Below are positions 17,916-26,948 of a stretch of DNA of 64,000 nt, in pieces. The notes beneath the pieces were generated by a model, which saw nothing but the letters and a program-made list of their open reading frames with translations, did no database searches and had not been told where the DNA came from. Source of the DNA: a bacterium. GTDB lineage: Bacteria > Zhuqueibacterota > Zhuqueibacteria > Residuimicrobiales > Krinioviventaceae. Position numbers and translations under genes: made by a program. Positions within the stretch are counted from its first letter, which is position 1. Every line of letters begins with the position of its first letter. Where the stretch lies: the NCBI GenBank assembly GCA_029561455.1, contig JAKQIY010000059.1, positions 62,001-126,000 on the forward strand. The letters run 5' to 3'.

Positions 17916-18603
17916 ACTATGTAACGCTGTTACTGCAAAACGTCCTAAAACTGTCATTGACCATATTTTAAAGTATGGTCATATTACAACAGAAGAAATA
18001 AAGGGAAAATATGGGTATAATCATCCACCAAGAGCAATTCGTGATGTCCGTGAGCATGGCATTACGATTGAAACCTATCGGGTAACCGGTTCAGATGGCA
18101 GAAAGATAGCTGCTTATCGTTTTGGCGATGTAACCAGTAAACAATTCAGAAAACAATCAGGTCGGACTGGTCTGTCAAAAAAGATTAAAAGTTTTCTCAT
18201 CGAGAAATATGGATGTAAATGCTTTATTTATCTTGAAAAGATGGGTGAACCGGAATTACAAATCGACCATCGTATTCCTTATGAAGTGGCGGGTGATGTA
18301 AAAAATGCTGATCCGGATGAATTTATGTTATTGTCCGGTTCTGCAAATCGGGCAAAATCATGGTCCTGTGAACATTGTGAAAATTGGCAGAATAAAAAAG
18401 ATAAAGAAATTTGTCTTACCTGTTACTGGGCATACCCGGAGAATTATTCTCATGTGGCTATGCACCCGGTACGTCGTGTTGATTTGATATGGCAAGGCGA
18501 TGAAATACAACATTATGACAAATTAATGAAAGACGCCAATGATTCGGGACAGACAATTCCGGAATTTATCAAAGAGATAATAGAAAAAGCAATTAACCAA
18601 TAA
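17884..18603 (+). CDS. HNH-type restriction endonuclease (putative type II)
   Basis: This 239-residue protein has an N-terminal winged-helix-like part (VIDHILKYGHITTEEIKGKYGYNHPPRAIRDVREHG is the region 20-55). Its nuclease core includes LQIDHRIPYEVAGD (Asp128-His129), typical of beta-beta-alpha-metal restriction enzymes. Four zinc-type cysteines follow in two C-x2-C pairs (CEHC and CLTC). The gene overlaps the adenine methylase by 32 nt, so it is most likely the partner restriction enzyme. The recognition sequence is unknown. Composition is AT-leaning compared with the genes from 18.9 kb onward. Confidence 0.83.
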   Translation: MPHKYPKKFLELCNAVTAKRPKTVIDHILKYGHITTEEIKGKYGYNHPPRAIRDVREHGITIETYRVTGSDGRKIAAYRFGDVTSKQFRKQSGRTGLSKKIKSFLIEKYGCKCFIYLEKMGEPELQIDHRIPYEVAGDVKNADPDEFMLLSGSANRAKSWSCEHCENWQNKKDKEICLTCYWAYPENYSHVAMHPVRRVDLIWQGDEIQHYDKLMKDANDSGQTIPEFIKEIIEKAINQ

Positions 18604-18669
18604 AATCAAAACAATAAATCCAGTTGCAAGTCAGTCATAAACACTATGGACGCTCCTCCGAAGCCCTGT

Positions 18670-18740
18670 TTCATATCTACATCCCAAACTTTCCCGCAAC
18701 CACACCCGCAACACTCGCGGCGGCGCTAAAACCCAGGGCT
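18670..18740 (+). repeat. Direct repeat flanking the R-M cassette, right copy
   Basis: TTCATATCTACATCCC again begins the unit, and the following 55 bp align with 16724-16777 with substitutions. Minus-strand translation gives LGFSAAASVAGVVAGK, comparable to the GH3 tail. The rest of 18604-18911 holds no gene; a weak promoter could lie around 18813-18843. Confidence 0.55.
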
Positions 18741-18911
18741 TGCAAAATCTAAGTTAGCTCATTCGTAATTCTCAATTCGTAATTGCATTTCTCCATTAGC
18801 TCTCAGATTTTTTTGTAACAATTCATTCCCCCCTGCGTATATCGCATTTAGATGGCATAGAGAGCGCTCATATTTTACAATAAATATTTGAACAACGGAG
18901 GAACTGATCCA

Positions 18912-20018
18912 ATGAAAAAGGGCAAGTCAAAGAAAAGAATATTCTGGATTGCGGGCGTGATTGTGGTCGTGCTGCTGGTCGGCGCGGTGGCAATGAGCAA
19001 GGGCAAGAAAAAAGATACCGGACAAAAAACTGTCCAAGTAGCAAAAGCTGATATTATCGACAAGGCGCTGGCGGTGGGCTCTATCGAGCCGATCAATGAA
19101 ATCGCCGTGAAATCCAAAGTATCCGGCGTAGTTGGTAAAATGTATGTTGAAGTGGGCGATTTTGTCAATAAAGGCGATATTTTGCTGGAAGTGAACCCCG
19201 ACCCGACGCCGCTGGAACTGGCGTCCGCTAAACGCAATGTGGAACGGGTAACCATTGAACTGGAAACCCTGAAACGCGAACTGAGTCGGAAAAAAGAACT
19301 GCTGGATAAAGGCTTGTTGTCCGACCAGGAATATGAAAACCTGAAACAACAATTTGAACAAGCTGAACTGAGCAAAAAAGTAGCCCAGGAAAGCCTGGAC
19401 CTGATCGAAAAAGGCAAAGTCAGAATTGCCGATACCAATATTGAAACCGTAGTTAAAGCGCCTATCACCGGTTTTATTCTGGAAAAAAATGTGAACCTGG
19501 GCGACCCGGTTGTGCCGCTGACCTCTTACCAGGCCGGTACTGAACTGATGAAAATGGCCAACATGGAAAACCTGATATTCAAAGGCACTGTGGATGAAAT
19601 CGACGTCGGCAAGATCAAGGAAGGCATGGCGGCGGATCTGCAAGTCGGCGCTCTGCCCGGCAAAAAAGTATCCGGCAGCGTTTACCTGATCTCGTTAAAA
19701 GCGCGCAAGCAAGACAACACCACCGTGTTCCCGGTCGAGATATTGATCGACCAGACCGACGGCGCCGTGCTGCGGGCCGGCTTCTCGGCTAATGCCAATA
19801 TTATCATCGCCAAAAAAGACAGCGTTCTGTCTATACCCGAACGGGTGGTCACCTTCCGTAACGACTCGGCGTTCGTTATGCTGCCGGCGCCAGAAGGCTC
19901 GGAAGCCAAGGAACAATACATTCAAACCGGCCTGAGCGACGCGGTTACCATTGAAATCACTTCCGGTTTGGAAGAAGGCCAGGAAGTTCTGGAAAAGAAA
20001 CCAAAGGAAATCATTTAA
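18912..20018 (+). CDS. Periplasmic adaptor, MacA/HlyD family
   Basis: About 368 residues from ATG 18912, chosen because GGAGGA lies 9 nt upstream; a TTG at 18888 is discounted. An N-terminal signal anchor (KKRIFWIAGVIVVVLLVGAVAM) is followed by the lipoyl half-motif (VSGVVGKMYVEVGDFVNKGDILLEV). Next come a coiled-coil hairpin (about 105-160), the second lipoyl half (VVKAPITGFILEKNVNLGDPV) and beta-barrel/membrane-proximal domains. Family knowledge: MacA links an inner-membrane ABC transporter to an outer-membrane channel. It starts a three-gene operon with two permeases 11 and 42 nt apart. Confidence 0.9.
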   Translation: MKKGKSKKRIFWIAGVIVVVLLVGAVAMSKGKKKDTGQKTVQVAKADIIDKALAVGSIEPINEIAVKSKVSGVVGKMYVEVGDFVNKGDILLEVNPDPTPLELASAKRNVERVTIELETLKRELSRKKELLDKGLLSDQEYENLKQQFEQAELSKKVAQESLDLIEKGKVRIADTNIETVVKAPITGFILEKNVNLGDPVVPLTSYQAGTELMKMANMENLIFKGTVDEIDVGKIKEGMAADLQVGALPGKKVSGSVYLISLKARKQDNTTVFPVEILIDQTDGAVLRAGFSANANIIIAKKDSVLSIPERVVTFRNDSAFVMLPAPEGSEAKEQYIQTGLSDAVTIEITSGLEEGQEVLEKKPKEII

Positions 20019-20029
20019 AGGATTATAAA

Positions 20030-21271
20030 ATGAGTCCAATCTCAGATACAGTACGCGAAGTGTTTTACTACCTGCGCCAATACAAGTCCAGAACTTTTAT
20101 GACCATGTTCGGCATCGTCTGGGGGTCGATGACGGTCATCCTGCTGCTGGCCTTTGGCGTGGGTGTGCAAAAATCCATGAGCAAAAACATGCACGGCATG
20201 GGCGATGGTGTTGCCATTTTATGGCCCGGTACCACCAGCATCCCTTTTGAAGGATACGGTAAGGAACGCAATATGCGCTTTATTTCTGAAGATGCGGAAC
20301 TGTTACGCACGGAAATCGGCGAGTTCAGCGCCATCAGCCCGGAATTCATTCGCTATGGCGTACCGGTCCGTAATGCCGACAAGATCAACCAAACCGCCGT
20401 TACCGGGGTTATCCCGGAATATGGGCCCATGCGCAATGTAATCGCCGTCGAAGGCGGGCGCTGGTTGAACGATCAGGATATTAAAGAACGGCGCCGGGTA
20501 TGCTTTTTGGGTTATGAACTGCGCGATCTGCTCTTTGGCGAAGACGCCGATGTGATCGGCCAATATGCATATATCGGCGATACCCCGTTCCTGATCATCG
20601 GCGTGCTTAAAAAGAAAACCCAGCCTTCGTCCTACTCTTCACGCGACCAGGATCGCGCTTTTATCCCGTCTACTACATTTATGTCCATATACGGCGCTAT
20701 CTATGTTAACAATATGGTCTACCAGCTCAAAGACCCGCGTATGAATGAGGTCGTGAAAACGGAAATATATAAAGTGCTGGGCAAAAAATATAAATTCGAC
20801 GCCAACGACAAGCAAGCGCTGGGTATTTGGGATACCACCGAGCAGGACAAGTTTATTTTCTACTTTACGCTTGGCTTTAAAATCTTTTTAGGCTGTATCG
20901 GCGCCATTACGCTGGTAGTCGGCGGCATCGGGCTGGCCAATATCATGTATGTGGTCGTTCAGGAACGCACCAAAGAAATCGGCATTAAAAGATCTATCGG
21001 CGCCAAAAGCAAAGATATTATGATGCAATTTATCATCGAAGCGTTTATCATCATCGGTATCAGTGCGGTCATCGGTTTTGCCCTGGCAATTATACTTATA
21101 AAACTGATCTCGCTGCTGCCGATAGAAGACTATGTCGGGCACCCGGAATTATCGTTATCCGTTGCCTTTGTATCTATAGCTATTTTGGGAATTATCGGTT
21201 TCCTGGCGGGCTACTTTCCCTCCCGCCGCGCTGCAAAATTGAATGTGATTGATTGTTTGCGCTATAAATAA
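20030..21271 (+). CDS. MacB/FtsX-type ABC transporter permease (first)
   Basis: This 413-residue protein has a first transmembrane helix near residue 20-45 (TFMTMFGIVWGSMTVILLLAFGVG) and a large extracytoplasmic MacB_PCD domain (about 50-270). Three C-terminal helices lie in the FtsX domain, with the signature VGGIGLANIMYVVVQERTKEIGIKRSIGA and the end PSRRAAKLNVIDCLRYK. Family knowledge: such permeases work as dimers with a MacB-type ATPase. There is no ATP-binding domain in this protein or the next. It is clearly paralogous to the following gene, so the two could form a heterodimer. Confidence 0.9.
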   Translation: MSPISDTVREVFYYLRQYKSRTFMTMFGIVWGSMTVILLLAFGVGVQKSMSKNMHGMGDGVAILWPGTTSIPFEGYGKERNMRFISEDAELLRTEIGEFSAISPEFIRYGVPVRNADKINQTAVTGVIPEYGPMRNVIAVEGGRWLNDQDIKERRRVCFLGYELRDLLFGEDADVIGQYAYIGDTPFLIIGVLKKKTQPSSYSSRDQDRAFIPSTTFMSIYGAIYVNNMVYQLKDPRMNEVVKTEIYKVLGKKYKFDANDKQALGIWDTTEQDKFIFYFTLGFKIFLGCIGAITLVVGGIGLANIMYVVVQERTKEIGIKRSIGAKSKDIMMQFIIEAFIIIGISAVIGFALAIILIKLISLLPIEDYVGHPELSLSVAFVSIAILGIIGFLAGYFPSRRAAKLNVIDCLRYK

Positions 21272-21313
21272 ACATTGTAAACAGGCAGATATTTACCAAA
21301 ACGGGATAATTAT

Positions 21314-22558
21314 ATGTACATATTCATGTTATTACGGGAATTCCTGGATGATATTAAAAAGCAGAAAACCAGGGCTTTTTTAACCACTATCGCCATAACC
21401 TGGGGTACGTTGGCGGTCATCCTGTTAATGGCGTTTGGCGACGGTCTGGCTTTTCGCATGCAGCAAAGCCTGTTGAACGCCGGCGACAAGATCATCCGGA
21501 TTTATGGCGGACAGACGACAAAAAAATTCAAAGGTTTGCCGATTGGTCGCGGCGTTAATCTGGTTGAAGAAGACGCCCATATTTTGCTGGAAAGCATACC
21601 GGAAATTGTAGCGGTAAACGCTCAACTCGGTAAATGGGTGCGCCTGCGTAATGGCGATAGAAGCGCTTCGACTTTTATGGAAGGCGTTTACCCGGAATTT
21701 GAATTTTTACGCCGCACCTATCCCGCCGCCGGCGGTCGCTTTTTAAACCAAAAAGACCTGGTCGAAAAGAAACGAGTGGTATTCCTGGGTGGTGAAATGG
21801 CCAAACAATTGTTCGGTACCGAAGACCCCATTGGGAAAATGATAACTATCGACGGCACGCCTTTTACAGTTATCGGCACCATGCCGAAAAAAATGCAAAC
21901 CTCCATGAATAACGGCCCGGATGATGAACGGGCGATCATCCCGTTTTCCACATTCCAAAGTATGCACGGCTGGCGTTATTTGCATGAATTGATAGTGAAG
22001 CCCAGGAATCCGGAAGACAGCGAACAGGTCAAAGCTGAAGTTATGCGGATTATGGGCAAAAAATACCAGTTCGATCCTACAGATGAAAATGCGCTGCCGA
22101 TGTGGGATTTTATCGAGCAGGAAAAAATTGGTGGCAAAGTTTTCAAAGGCATCAATATATTCCTGGGAGTCATCGGTACCATGACCCTGTTGATTGCCGG
22201 CGTCGGTGTTGCCAACATCATGTATGTCGTTGCTAAAGAGCGCACCCAGGAAATTGGCATAAAACGGGCGATTGGCGCCAAAAAACGGCATATTATATTC
22301 CAGTTTATCTTTGAATCCCTGTTACTGGCAGGCATAGGTGGCGCGTTAGGATTTTTTATCTCTATGAGCATTATTAAAATGGTATGGATGATGCCGGCCG
22401 GAAATGGCGCTATGCAGTTTTTAGGCAGGCCGTTACTCTCCCAGACTGTTGTGGTAACATCTATTTTAATTTTAACATTAATTGGTCTGCTGGCTGGATT
22501 ATTCCCGGCGCGCAAAGCCGCTAATGTTGATCCTGTTGAAGCGTTACGTTATGAATAA
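21314..22558 (+). CDS. MacB/FtsX-type ABC transporter permease (second)
   Basis: This 414-residue paralogue of the preceding permease has the same layout: helix 1 (TRAFLTTIAITWGTLAVILLMAFG), a periplasmic domain, then VGVANIMYVVAKERTQEIGIKRAIGA and a terminal FPARKAANVDPVEALRYE. It carries no ATPase domain. With the adaptor gene it forms a transport operon for an unknown substrate (lipoprotein, peptide or macrolide are family options). A stem-loop follows the stop. Confidence 0.9.
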   Translation: MYIFMLLREFLDDIKKQKTRAFLTTIAITWGTLAVILLMAFGDGLAFRMQQSLLNAGDKIIRIYGGQTTKKFKGLPIGRGVNLVEEDAHILLESIPEIVAVNAQLGKWVRLRNGDRSASTFMEGVYPEFEFLRRTYPAAGGRFLNQKDLVEKKRVVFLGGEMAKQLFGTEDPIGKMITIDGTPFTVIGTMPKKMQTSMNNGPDDERAIIPFSTFQSMHGWRYLHELIVKPRNPEDSEQVKAEVMRIMGKKYQFDPTDENALPMWDFIEQEKIGGKVFKGINIFLGVIGTMTLLIAGVGVANIMYVVAKERTQEIGIKRAIGAKKRHIIFQFIFESLLLAGIGGALGFFISMSIIKMVWMMPAGNGAMQFLGRPLLSQTVVVTSILILTLIGLLAGLFPARKAANVDPVEALRYE

Positions 22559-22581
22559 ATAATGACAAACATATTATAGCA

Positions 22582-22615
22582 GCAAGCCCGCCCGGCAATT
22601 ACCGGACGGGCTTGC
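22582..22615. terminator. Stem-loop between convergent genes
   Basis: GCAAGCCCGCCCGG and CCGGACGGGCTTGC form a 14-bp stem with one mismatch and a 6-nt loop. It lacks a strong T run, so it may be a two-way attenuator of convergent transcription. Confidence 0.6.
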
Positions 22616-22641
22616 TCATTTATGGGAGTTCAGGGGAAAGC

Positions 22642-25485
22642 TTATTTAACATATAACAGTCGAAGAGTTTGCCGGCAAGTTCCGCTCTCTAGCCTGGCAA
22701 GATATAAACCGGTTGGCAATCCACCGGGCTGCCAGGTGAAATGCCAGGTCCCGGCGTTGACCATACCGCTATAAATAATATCGGCCAGTTGGCCGGTAAC
22801 TGAAAAAATTTTTAATTCAATATAGGCTTTTTTCGGACAATCAACCTGAAAAGTGGTGGCAGGATTGAAAGGATTGGGGTAATTGGGGTACAACCGGAAC
22901 CGGACCGGTATTTCAGTCGCGTTTTTTTCGCCGGACACGCCAACATCGAGCGGGGTAACAAAAGAAGAGATGGCGCTTGACGTTTCATGCCCATCCAGAT
23001 CACAGGCGCTGACCTGCCAAAAGTAATTGGCGTCATCTTTCAGGCCGCCCGGCACTGTCCATTCGGTATCCGGCGTAGTATCCTGAAATATCGTTTCAAC
23101 AAAATCGACGGCGGCGCTCACTTTAACACGATAGTACAAACTGTCGCCGGGGTCTCTGTCATATGCCGCCTGCCAACGTAAAACCGGGCTGCGGTCTTTG
23201 ACCTTTTCTTTATCCACAGGCGCAAGCAAAACAAAAGCCTCCGGCGCATGGCCGATATATTGGATAGCGCCAAAATCCCAGGTATTATTCAACGGCCGCG
23301 CCGCATTGTAAAAATCATTATTAAACCAATTGAGCAGGCTCACCCCGGCGCGCCGGGCGGGCGAACCGGTCATTAAAGCAACGCCGGCGGCGCTGTCCGG
23401 TAATGCCAGTCCGCACAACAACTGCGGGTCAACATCCATGGAACCGCTAGCAAACAGCTCATTGCCCCGGTTTTGCCAATAGGCGCGGAAATCGGCAATA
23501 TTATAAAACACCCGCTGTTCATCAGGAATATCCAGGTCACGGTAATAAATAATCGCCCCGGTTTTGGCGTCAGGTCCGCTGTAATACAGGTTATGATGCA
23601 GTACATGAGAATGATCCGCCACATCGGCGATGCTCAATTGGTACCAGGCGTTTCCGGTAAATATGTTATTAATGATCGTTTCATTACGCGCTTCGCGCAC
23701 TCCTGCAAGAGTGGTAACCACGGCAAGACCGGCTTTGTAACCGGCATACTCGCAATAACCGTTGCCGATAATGGTATTATTCAGCACATAGCAGCCGGAA
23801 CTGGCGGTAAGGGCAATACCCGGGCCGTCGTTGCCGAAACAGATATTATTATAAATCCAGGTGCTGTCCGCGCCCTGGTCGGCAATGATACCATTGCCGT
23901 CGCTCCACCAGTCCCAGCCAGTTTCCCCGGCTGTGCCCTGGCGATTGTTATAACAAAGGTTTTGCCGCACAATATTATCAGGCCCCATACCATGAATGTT
24001 AATCCCGCTGCAGCCACCGTGCATCCAGCCATTGGCGAAAGATTTATTGTTTTCAATAACATTACGACGCCCCAGAACGCTGATGCCCCAGGCGCCATTG
24101 CCACTGCAGGTATTGCCCGCAACCAGGCACTCTTCACAATTTAACAACGAAATAGCCGAAGCGCCCAGGTTAGATATTTTATTGTTAATAATTTTAACAT
24201 TATGTATAAAGGCATCTGCGCCATCCACATAAATTCCATGCCCGGCTTTGCCGCCCTGTTGCGGGGTTTTTACCCAGGCGGTATTATAATCGCTTTTATC
24301 AACTGTGGCGGGATAGCAGAGATCATAGATCTCGTTACCTTCAATCGTAATATCATTTGTGGAAATGATATTTATGGCTGAATAGCTTTTTACAATCTGG
24401 AAAACCGAATTGCCGGGAGTGCCGTATATGATGTTATTGCTTATACTATTCCCGGCGCCGGCCTGGTAAACGCTGAGTTGTTCGGAATGATCGGCTAACA
24501 GCGACCAGTTCTCCCTGAATGTATTTCCGTCTACCAGGTTATCTGCTGCTCCCTTTCCCCGGATTGTTAATGTATAATCGCCGTGGTTTTCACTGAACAG
24601 GCAGCCGGAAACAGTGGTGGAATGAGTGTTAATTAAAAAACAGGCACTGCCGGAATTTTGCACAAAATCGTTACCGGTTACAATATTGTAACCCGGCGCT
24701 ATATCCCCCGCGTCGTATTGATCATTCTCGATGCCCACATACAGGGCAATTTTTTCCAGGTATTGAAAAGTATTTTGGGTGATCAGGGTATTGGAGGTTC
24801 CGGCGCACCACACCCCGCGGTCGGTTAAATTATTACCCGGCTGCGATTGGGTAAAATTATTACTTTTGATTCTGTTCAGTTCTCCACAATCTTGTAGATA
24901 GATATGTGAATCCCACACCCGTTCGCCATTACCGTTGTCCTGAAATTCGCAATCGGAAATTTCATTAAAAAAACTGCTGTTTTTCAAATGAACGGTCGCC
25001 GACCCGGCATTATTTTTAAAAACACACCGGGAAACCAGGCAATAATGGGAATTATCGAGCAACAGGGCTTTACGATCCTCCGGGGAATCACGGAATTCCA
25101 AGCCGATCAGGTGTATATACGATACGCCGTTGAGGTTAACGGCATAAGAACCGTTCCAGTCGGCCGCAGTGAGTACGGGTTTCTCTTCGGGATAGTTAGT
25201 AATTACTATGGGCTGCACATCATTGCCGGAATTAGTGATCATTACCTGTTCAGGGTAATTGCCGGAACGTATTAGAACTGAATCACCGGGCTGAATAACT
25301 GATGCGGCTTTGGCAATGGTTTTGAATGGCCCTGCGGGTGCATTTATATCGATCGGCTCCAGGCCATTGTATTGGTCGTCGCCTGATGATTGGGAAACAT
25401 ACCAGGTTATTGCTCGTCCAGTCAGGGGATAGAAACAAACTAATACCAATACAAATAACAGAAAATTTTTCACTTTTACTCTCAT
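22642..25485 (-). CDS. Secreted right-handed beta-helix protein with type IX sorting domain
   Basis: About 947 residues from ATG 25483-25485 (an in-frame TTG 10 codons upstream is discounted because the signal peptide begins MRVKVKNFLLFVLVLVCF). After ITWYVSQSSGDDQYNG comes a long parallel beta-helix (about 30-690) with repeated N-x-I/F-x-x-N units, as in pectate-lyase-like and alginate-epimerase-like proteins. A fibronectin III-like module follows (RSPVLRWQA... YFWQVSACD), then a C-terminal YPNPFNPATTF domain ending GLYLARLESG...LYVK. Family knowledge: that last domain directs type IX secretion and surface attachment. Polysaccharide binding or cleavage is inference. Confidence 0.88.
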   Translation of the reverse strand: MRVKVKNFLLFVLVLVCFYPLTGRAITWYVSQSSGDDQYNGLEPIDINAPAGPFKTIAKAASVIQPGDSVLIRSGNYPEQVMITNSGNDVQPIVITNYPEEKPVLTAADWNGSYAVNLNGVSYIHLIGLEFRDSPEDRKALLLDNSHYCLVSRCVFKNNAGSATVHLKNSSFFNEISDCEFQDNGNGERVWDSHIYLQDCGELNRIKSNNFTQSQPGNNLTDRGVWCAGTSNTLITQNTFQYLEKIALYVGIENDQYDAGDIAPGYNIVTGNDFVQNSGSACFLINTHSTTVSGCLFSENHGDYTLTIRGKGAADNLVDGNTFRENWSLLADHSEQLSVYQAGAGNSISNNIIYGTPGNSVFQIVKSYSAINIISTNDITIEGNEIYDLCYPATVDKSDYNTAWVKTPQQGGKAGHGIYVDGADAFIHNVKIINNKISNLGASAISLLNCEECLVAGNTCSGNGAWGISVLGRRNVIENNKSFANGWMHGGCSGINIHGMGPDNIVRQNLCYNNRQGTAGETGWDWWSDGNGIIADQGADSTWIYNNICFGNDGPGIALTASSGCYVLNNTIIGNGYCEYAGYKAGLAVVTTLAGVREARNETIINNIFTGNAWYQLSIADVADHSHVLHHNLYYSGPDAKTGAIIYYRDLDIPDEQRVFYNIADFRAYWQNRGNELFASGSMDVDPQLLCGLALPDSAAGVALMTGSPARRAGVSLLNWFNNDFYNAARPLNNTWDFGAIQYIGHAPEAFVLLAPVDKEKVKDRSPVLRWQAAYDRDPGDSLYYRVKVSAAVDFVETIFQDTTPDTEWTVPGGLKDDANYFWQVSACDLDGHETSSAISSFVTPLDVGVSGEKNATEIPVRFRLYPNYPNPFNPATTFQVDCPKKAYIELKIFSVTGQLADIIYSGMVNAGTWHFTWQPGGLPTGLYLARLESGTCRQTLRLLYVK

Positions 25486-25604
25486 TATAGGTTCTTGGCA
25501 GGAATAAAGAAACAAAAACTATACCAACAAAATAATTTTAAGAACTGATTTAAATAAAACCGGATGATTCATTAATTTTGAATACTATACCAATTCAGTA
25601 ACAG

Positions 25605-25681
25605 AATGGGGTCTTGCCCGGTATAAAGAAAAATATCTTTATTTGGGAAAAAGAGTTGAAAAAATACCAGATTTTAATCAG
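25605..25681 (+). repeat. Repeat, partial copy of the GATGGGGTCTTGCCC family
   Basis: GAATGGGGTCTTGCCCGGTATAAAG followed by the AAAATATCT...GAGTTGAAAAAATACCAGATTT block (given as a pattern). It matches 25976-26056 closely but lacks the right inverted arm, so it looks like a truncated copy of that element. Confidence 0.55.
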
Positions 25682-25705
25682 GATGTCTAGGCCGCAAGCT
25701 TCTCC

Positions 25706-25918
25706 GGGGCTGTATCAAAAGCCCCAATTTACCAAAAATCATTTAAAACATAAAGCATCAAAACAAACTTGTCATTTCGAGCGAAGCGAGAAATCTTGTT
25801 TTTACAATATTTTAAATACGAAAGATTCCTCGTCGCTTCGCTCCTCGGAATGACATGAAAGGCTTTTTTACTCAAATTTGTATACTGGTCTACTTTTTGT
25901 GGCTCTTGATACAGCCCC
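25706..25918. mobile_element. MITE-like element, 213 bp, copy 1
   Basis: Terminal inverted repeats GGGGCTGTATCAAAAGCC and GGCTCTTGATACAGCCCC flank 177 bp. The interior carries a second inverted repeat: TGTCATTTCGAGCGAAGCG on the left, CGCTTCGCTCCTCGGAATGACA on the right (22-nt arm given in two parts: CGCTTCGCTCC, TCGGAATGACA). No transposase is encoded. Copy 2 lies at 43561-43770 with the same architecture. No convincing target-site duplication is visible. Confidence 0.7.
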
Positions 25919-25975
25919 GCGTAAGTTGGATGCAAAACTTGGTTACGCAAATAGTTATTAATTATAGTTTTTTGT

Positions 25976-26078
25976 AGGATGGGGTCTTGCCCGGTATAAA
26001 GAAAAATATCTCTATTTTGGAAATAGAGTTGAAAAAAATACCAGATTTCTAATAAAGCAATACCAGGGCAAGCCCCCA
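25976..26078. repeat. Inverted-repeat element, GATGGGGTCTTGCCC family
   Basis: Left arm GATGGGGTCTTGCCCGGTAT and right arm ATACCAGGGCAAGCCCCCATC are imperfect inverted repeats about 100 bp apart. A truncated copy lies at 25605-25681; the MITE at 25706-25918 sits between them. The whole gap 25486-26286 is repeats plus AT-rich DNA without genes. Confidence 0.6.
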
Positions 26079-26230
26079 TCAAATGTTGACTTGTGACTTA
26101 CAGTCATCCAGACAATGTATTGCATCACACTTACAATAAAAAAATTACCATAATTTTTTATTATAGGTTCCTGTATATGGATAAAAAAATTGTTGAAAAT
26201 GAAACAAATTTTTATTAACATACGTAAAGT

Positions 26231-26249
26231 AAATGACTATCAGTCATTT
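26231..26249. promoter_or_regulatory. Candidate operator for the TetR-family repressor
   Basis: AAATGAC-TATCA-GTCATTT is a perfect 7-5-7 inverted repeat, 38 bp upstream of the tetR start. The TGAC-N5-GTCA core is typical of operators bound by TetR/AcrR dimers, so autoregulation of this repressor-efflux operon is likely. Confidence 0.65.
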
Positions 26250-26286
26250 TATTGATTGGTAATTAAAGAATTCAGGAGAGTTAAGT

Positions 26287-26925
26287 ATGGGAATTCAGGA
26301 ACGACGGGAACGTGAAAAAGAACAGCGTAAAAATGCCATTCTTGATGCGGCGGAACGGGTTTTTTTCTCCAAAGGTGTAACGGCTGCCACGATGGATGAT
26401 GTTGCCGATGAAGCAGAATTGAGTAAGGGAACTCTATATTTGTATTTTACCAGCAAGCAAGAGTTGTACCTTGGTATTCACCACCGCGGCTTTGACCTGA
26501 TGGAAAATCTATTCATAAAAGCGGTCAAAAATAAAAAAACCGGTCTGGAAAAGATTAAAGCTGTTGGCGAAGCCTATTTTAAATTTGCCTGTGAGTATCC
26601 CGATCATTATAAAGCTATCATGTATTTTGAAAATACCGGTATGGATTTCACTGAACAGAACTTTTTTAGCGATCATCTCAAAAATCATGGACATAAAGTT
26701 ATGCAATTTGTGGAAAACCTGATTCGCGAAGGCATTCAGGACGGTTCGATCAACAACTCTCTGGATGCGGAAAAACTTGCCTACCTGCTTTGGGGACAAA
26801 CATCCGGTATTATCCAGATTGTTATGAAAATGAGTAAACATCCCGATTTTGGAACCAGCTTTACACCGCCGGAGTTGTTTAAAGAATTTATGCACATGAC
26901 AGAAAAAATTATTAAAGCCAAATAA
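26287..26925 (+). CDS. TetR/AcrR family transcriptional regulator
   Basis: This 212-residue protein has an N-terminal TetR helix-turn-helix (about 15-60): ILDAAERVFFSKG, then TMDDVADEAELSKGTLYLYFTSKQEL. The C-terminal helical ligand domain is diverse, as expected. CAGGAGAG lies 8 nt before the ATG. A perfect palindrome at 26231-26249 is its likely binding site. It precedes the adaptor and RND pump genes by 23 nt on the same strand, so it probably represses the whole efflux operon until a toxic ligand is bound. Confidence 0.92.
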   Translation: MGIQERREREKEQRKNAILDAAERVFFSKGVTAATMDDVADEAELSKGTLYLYFTSKQELYLGIHHRGFDLMENLFIKAVKNKKTGLEKIKAVGEAYFKFACEYPDHYKAIMYFENTGMDFTEQNFFSDHLKNHGHKVMQFVENLIREGIQDGSINNSLDAEKLAYLLWGQTSGIIQIVMKMSKHPDFGTSFTPPELFKEFMHMTEKIIKAK

Positions 26926-26948
26926 ATACTACCAAACAAGAGGGAAAT

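Noticed and set aside
18604-18911. Small ORF encoding LGFSAAASVAGVVAGK on the minus strand
   Set aside because: Short, no start context, and better explained as a decayed GH3 tail repeat.
23473-24144. 223-codon open frame opposite the beta-helix gene
   Set aside because: Shadow of the repetitive beta-helix coding sequence; no domain or ribosome-binding site.
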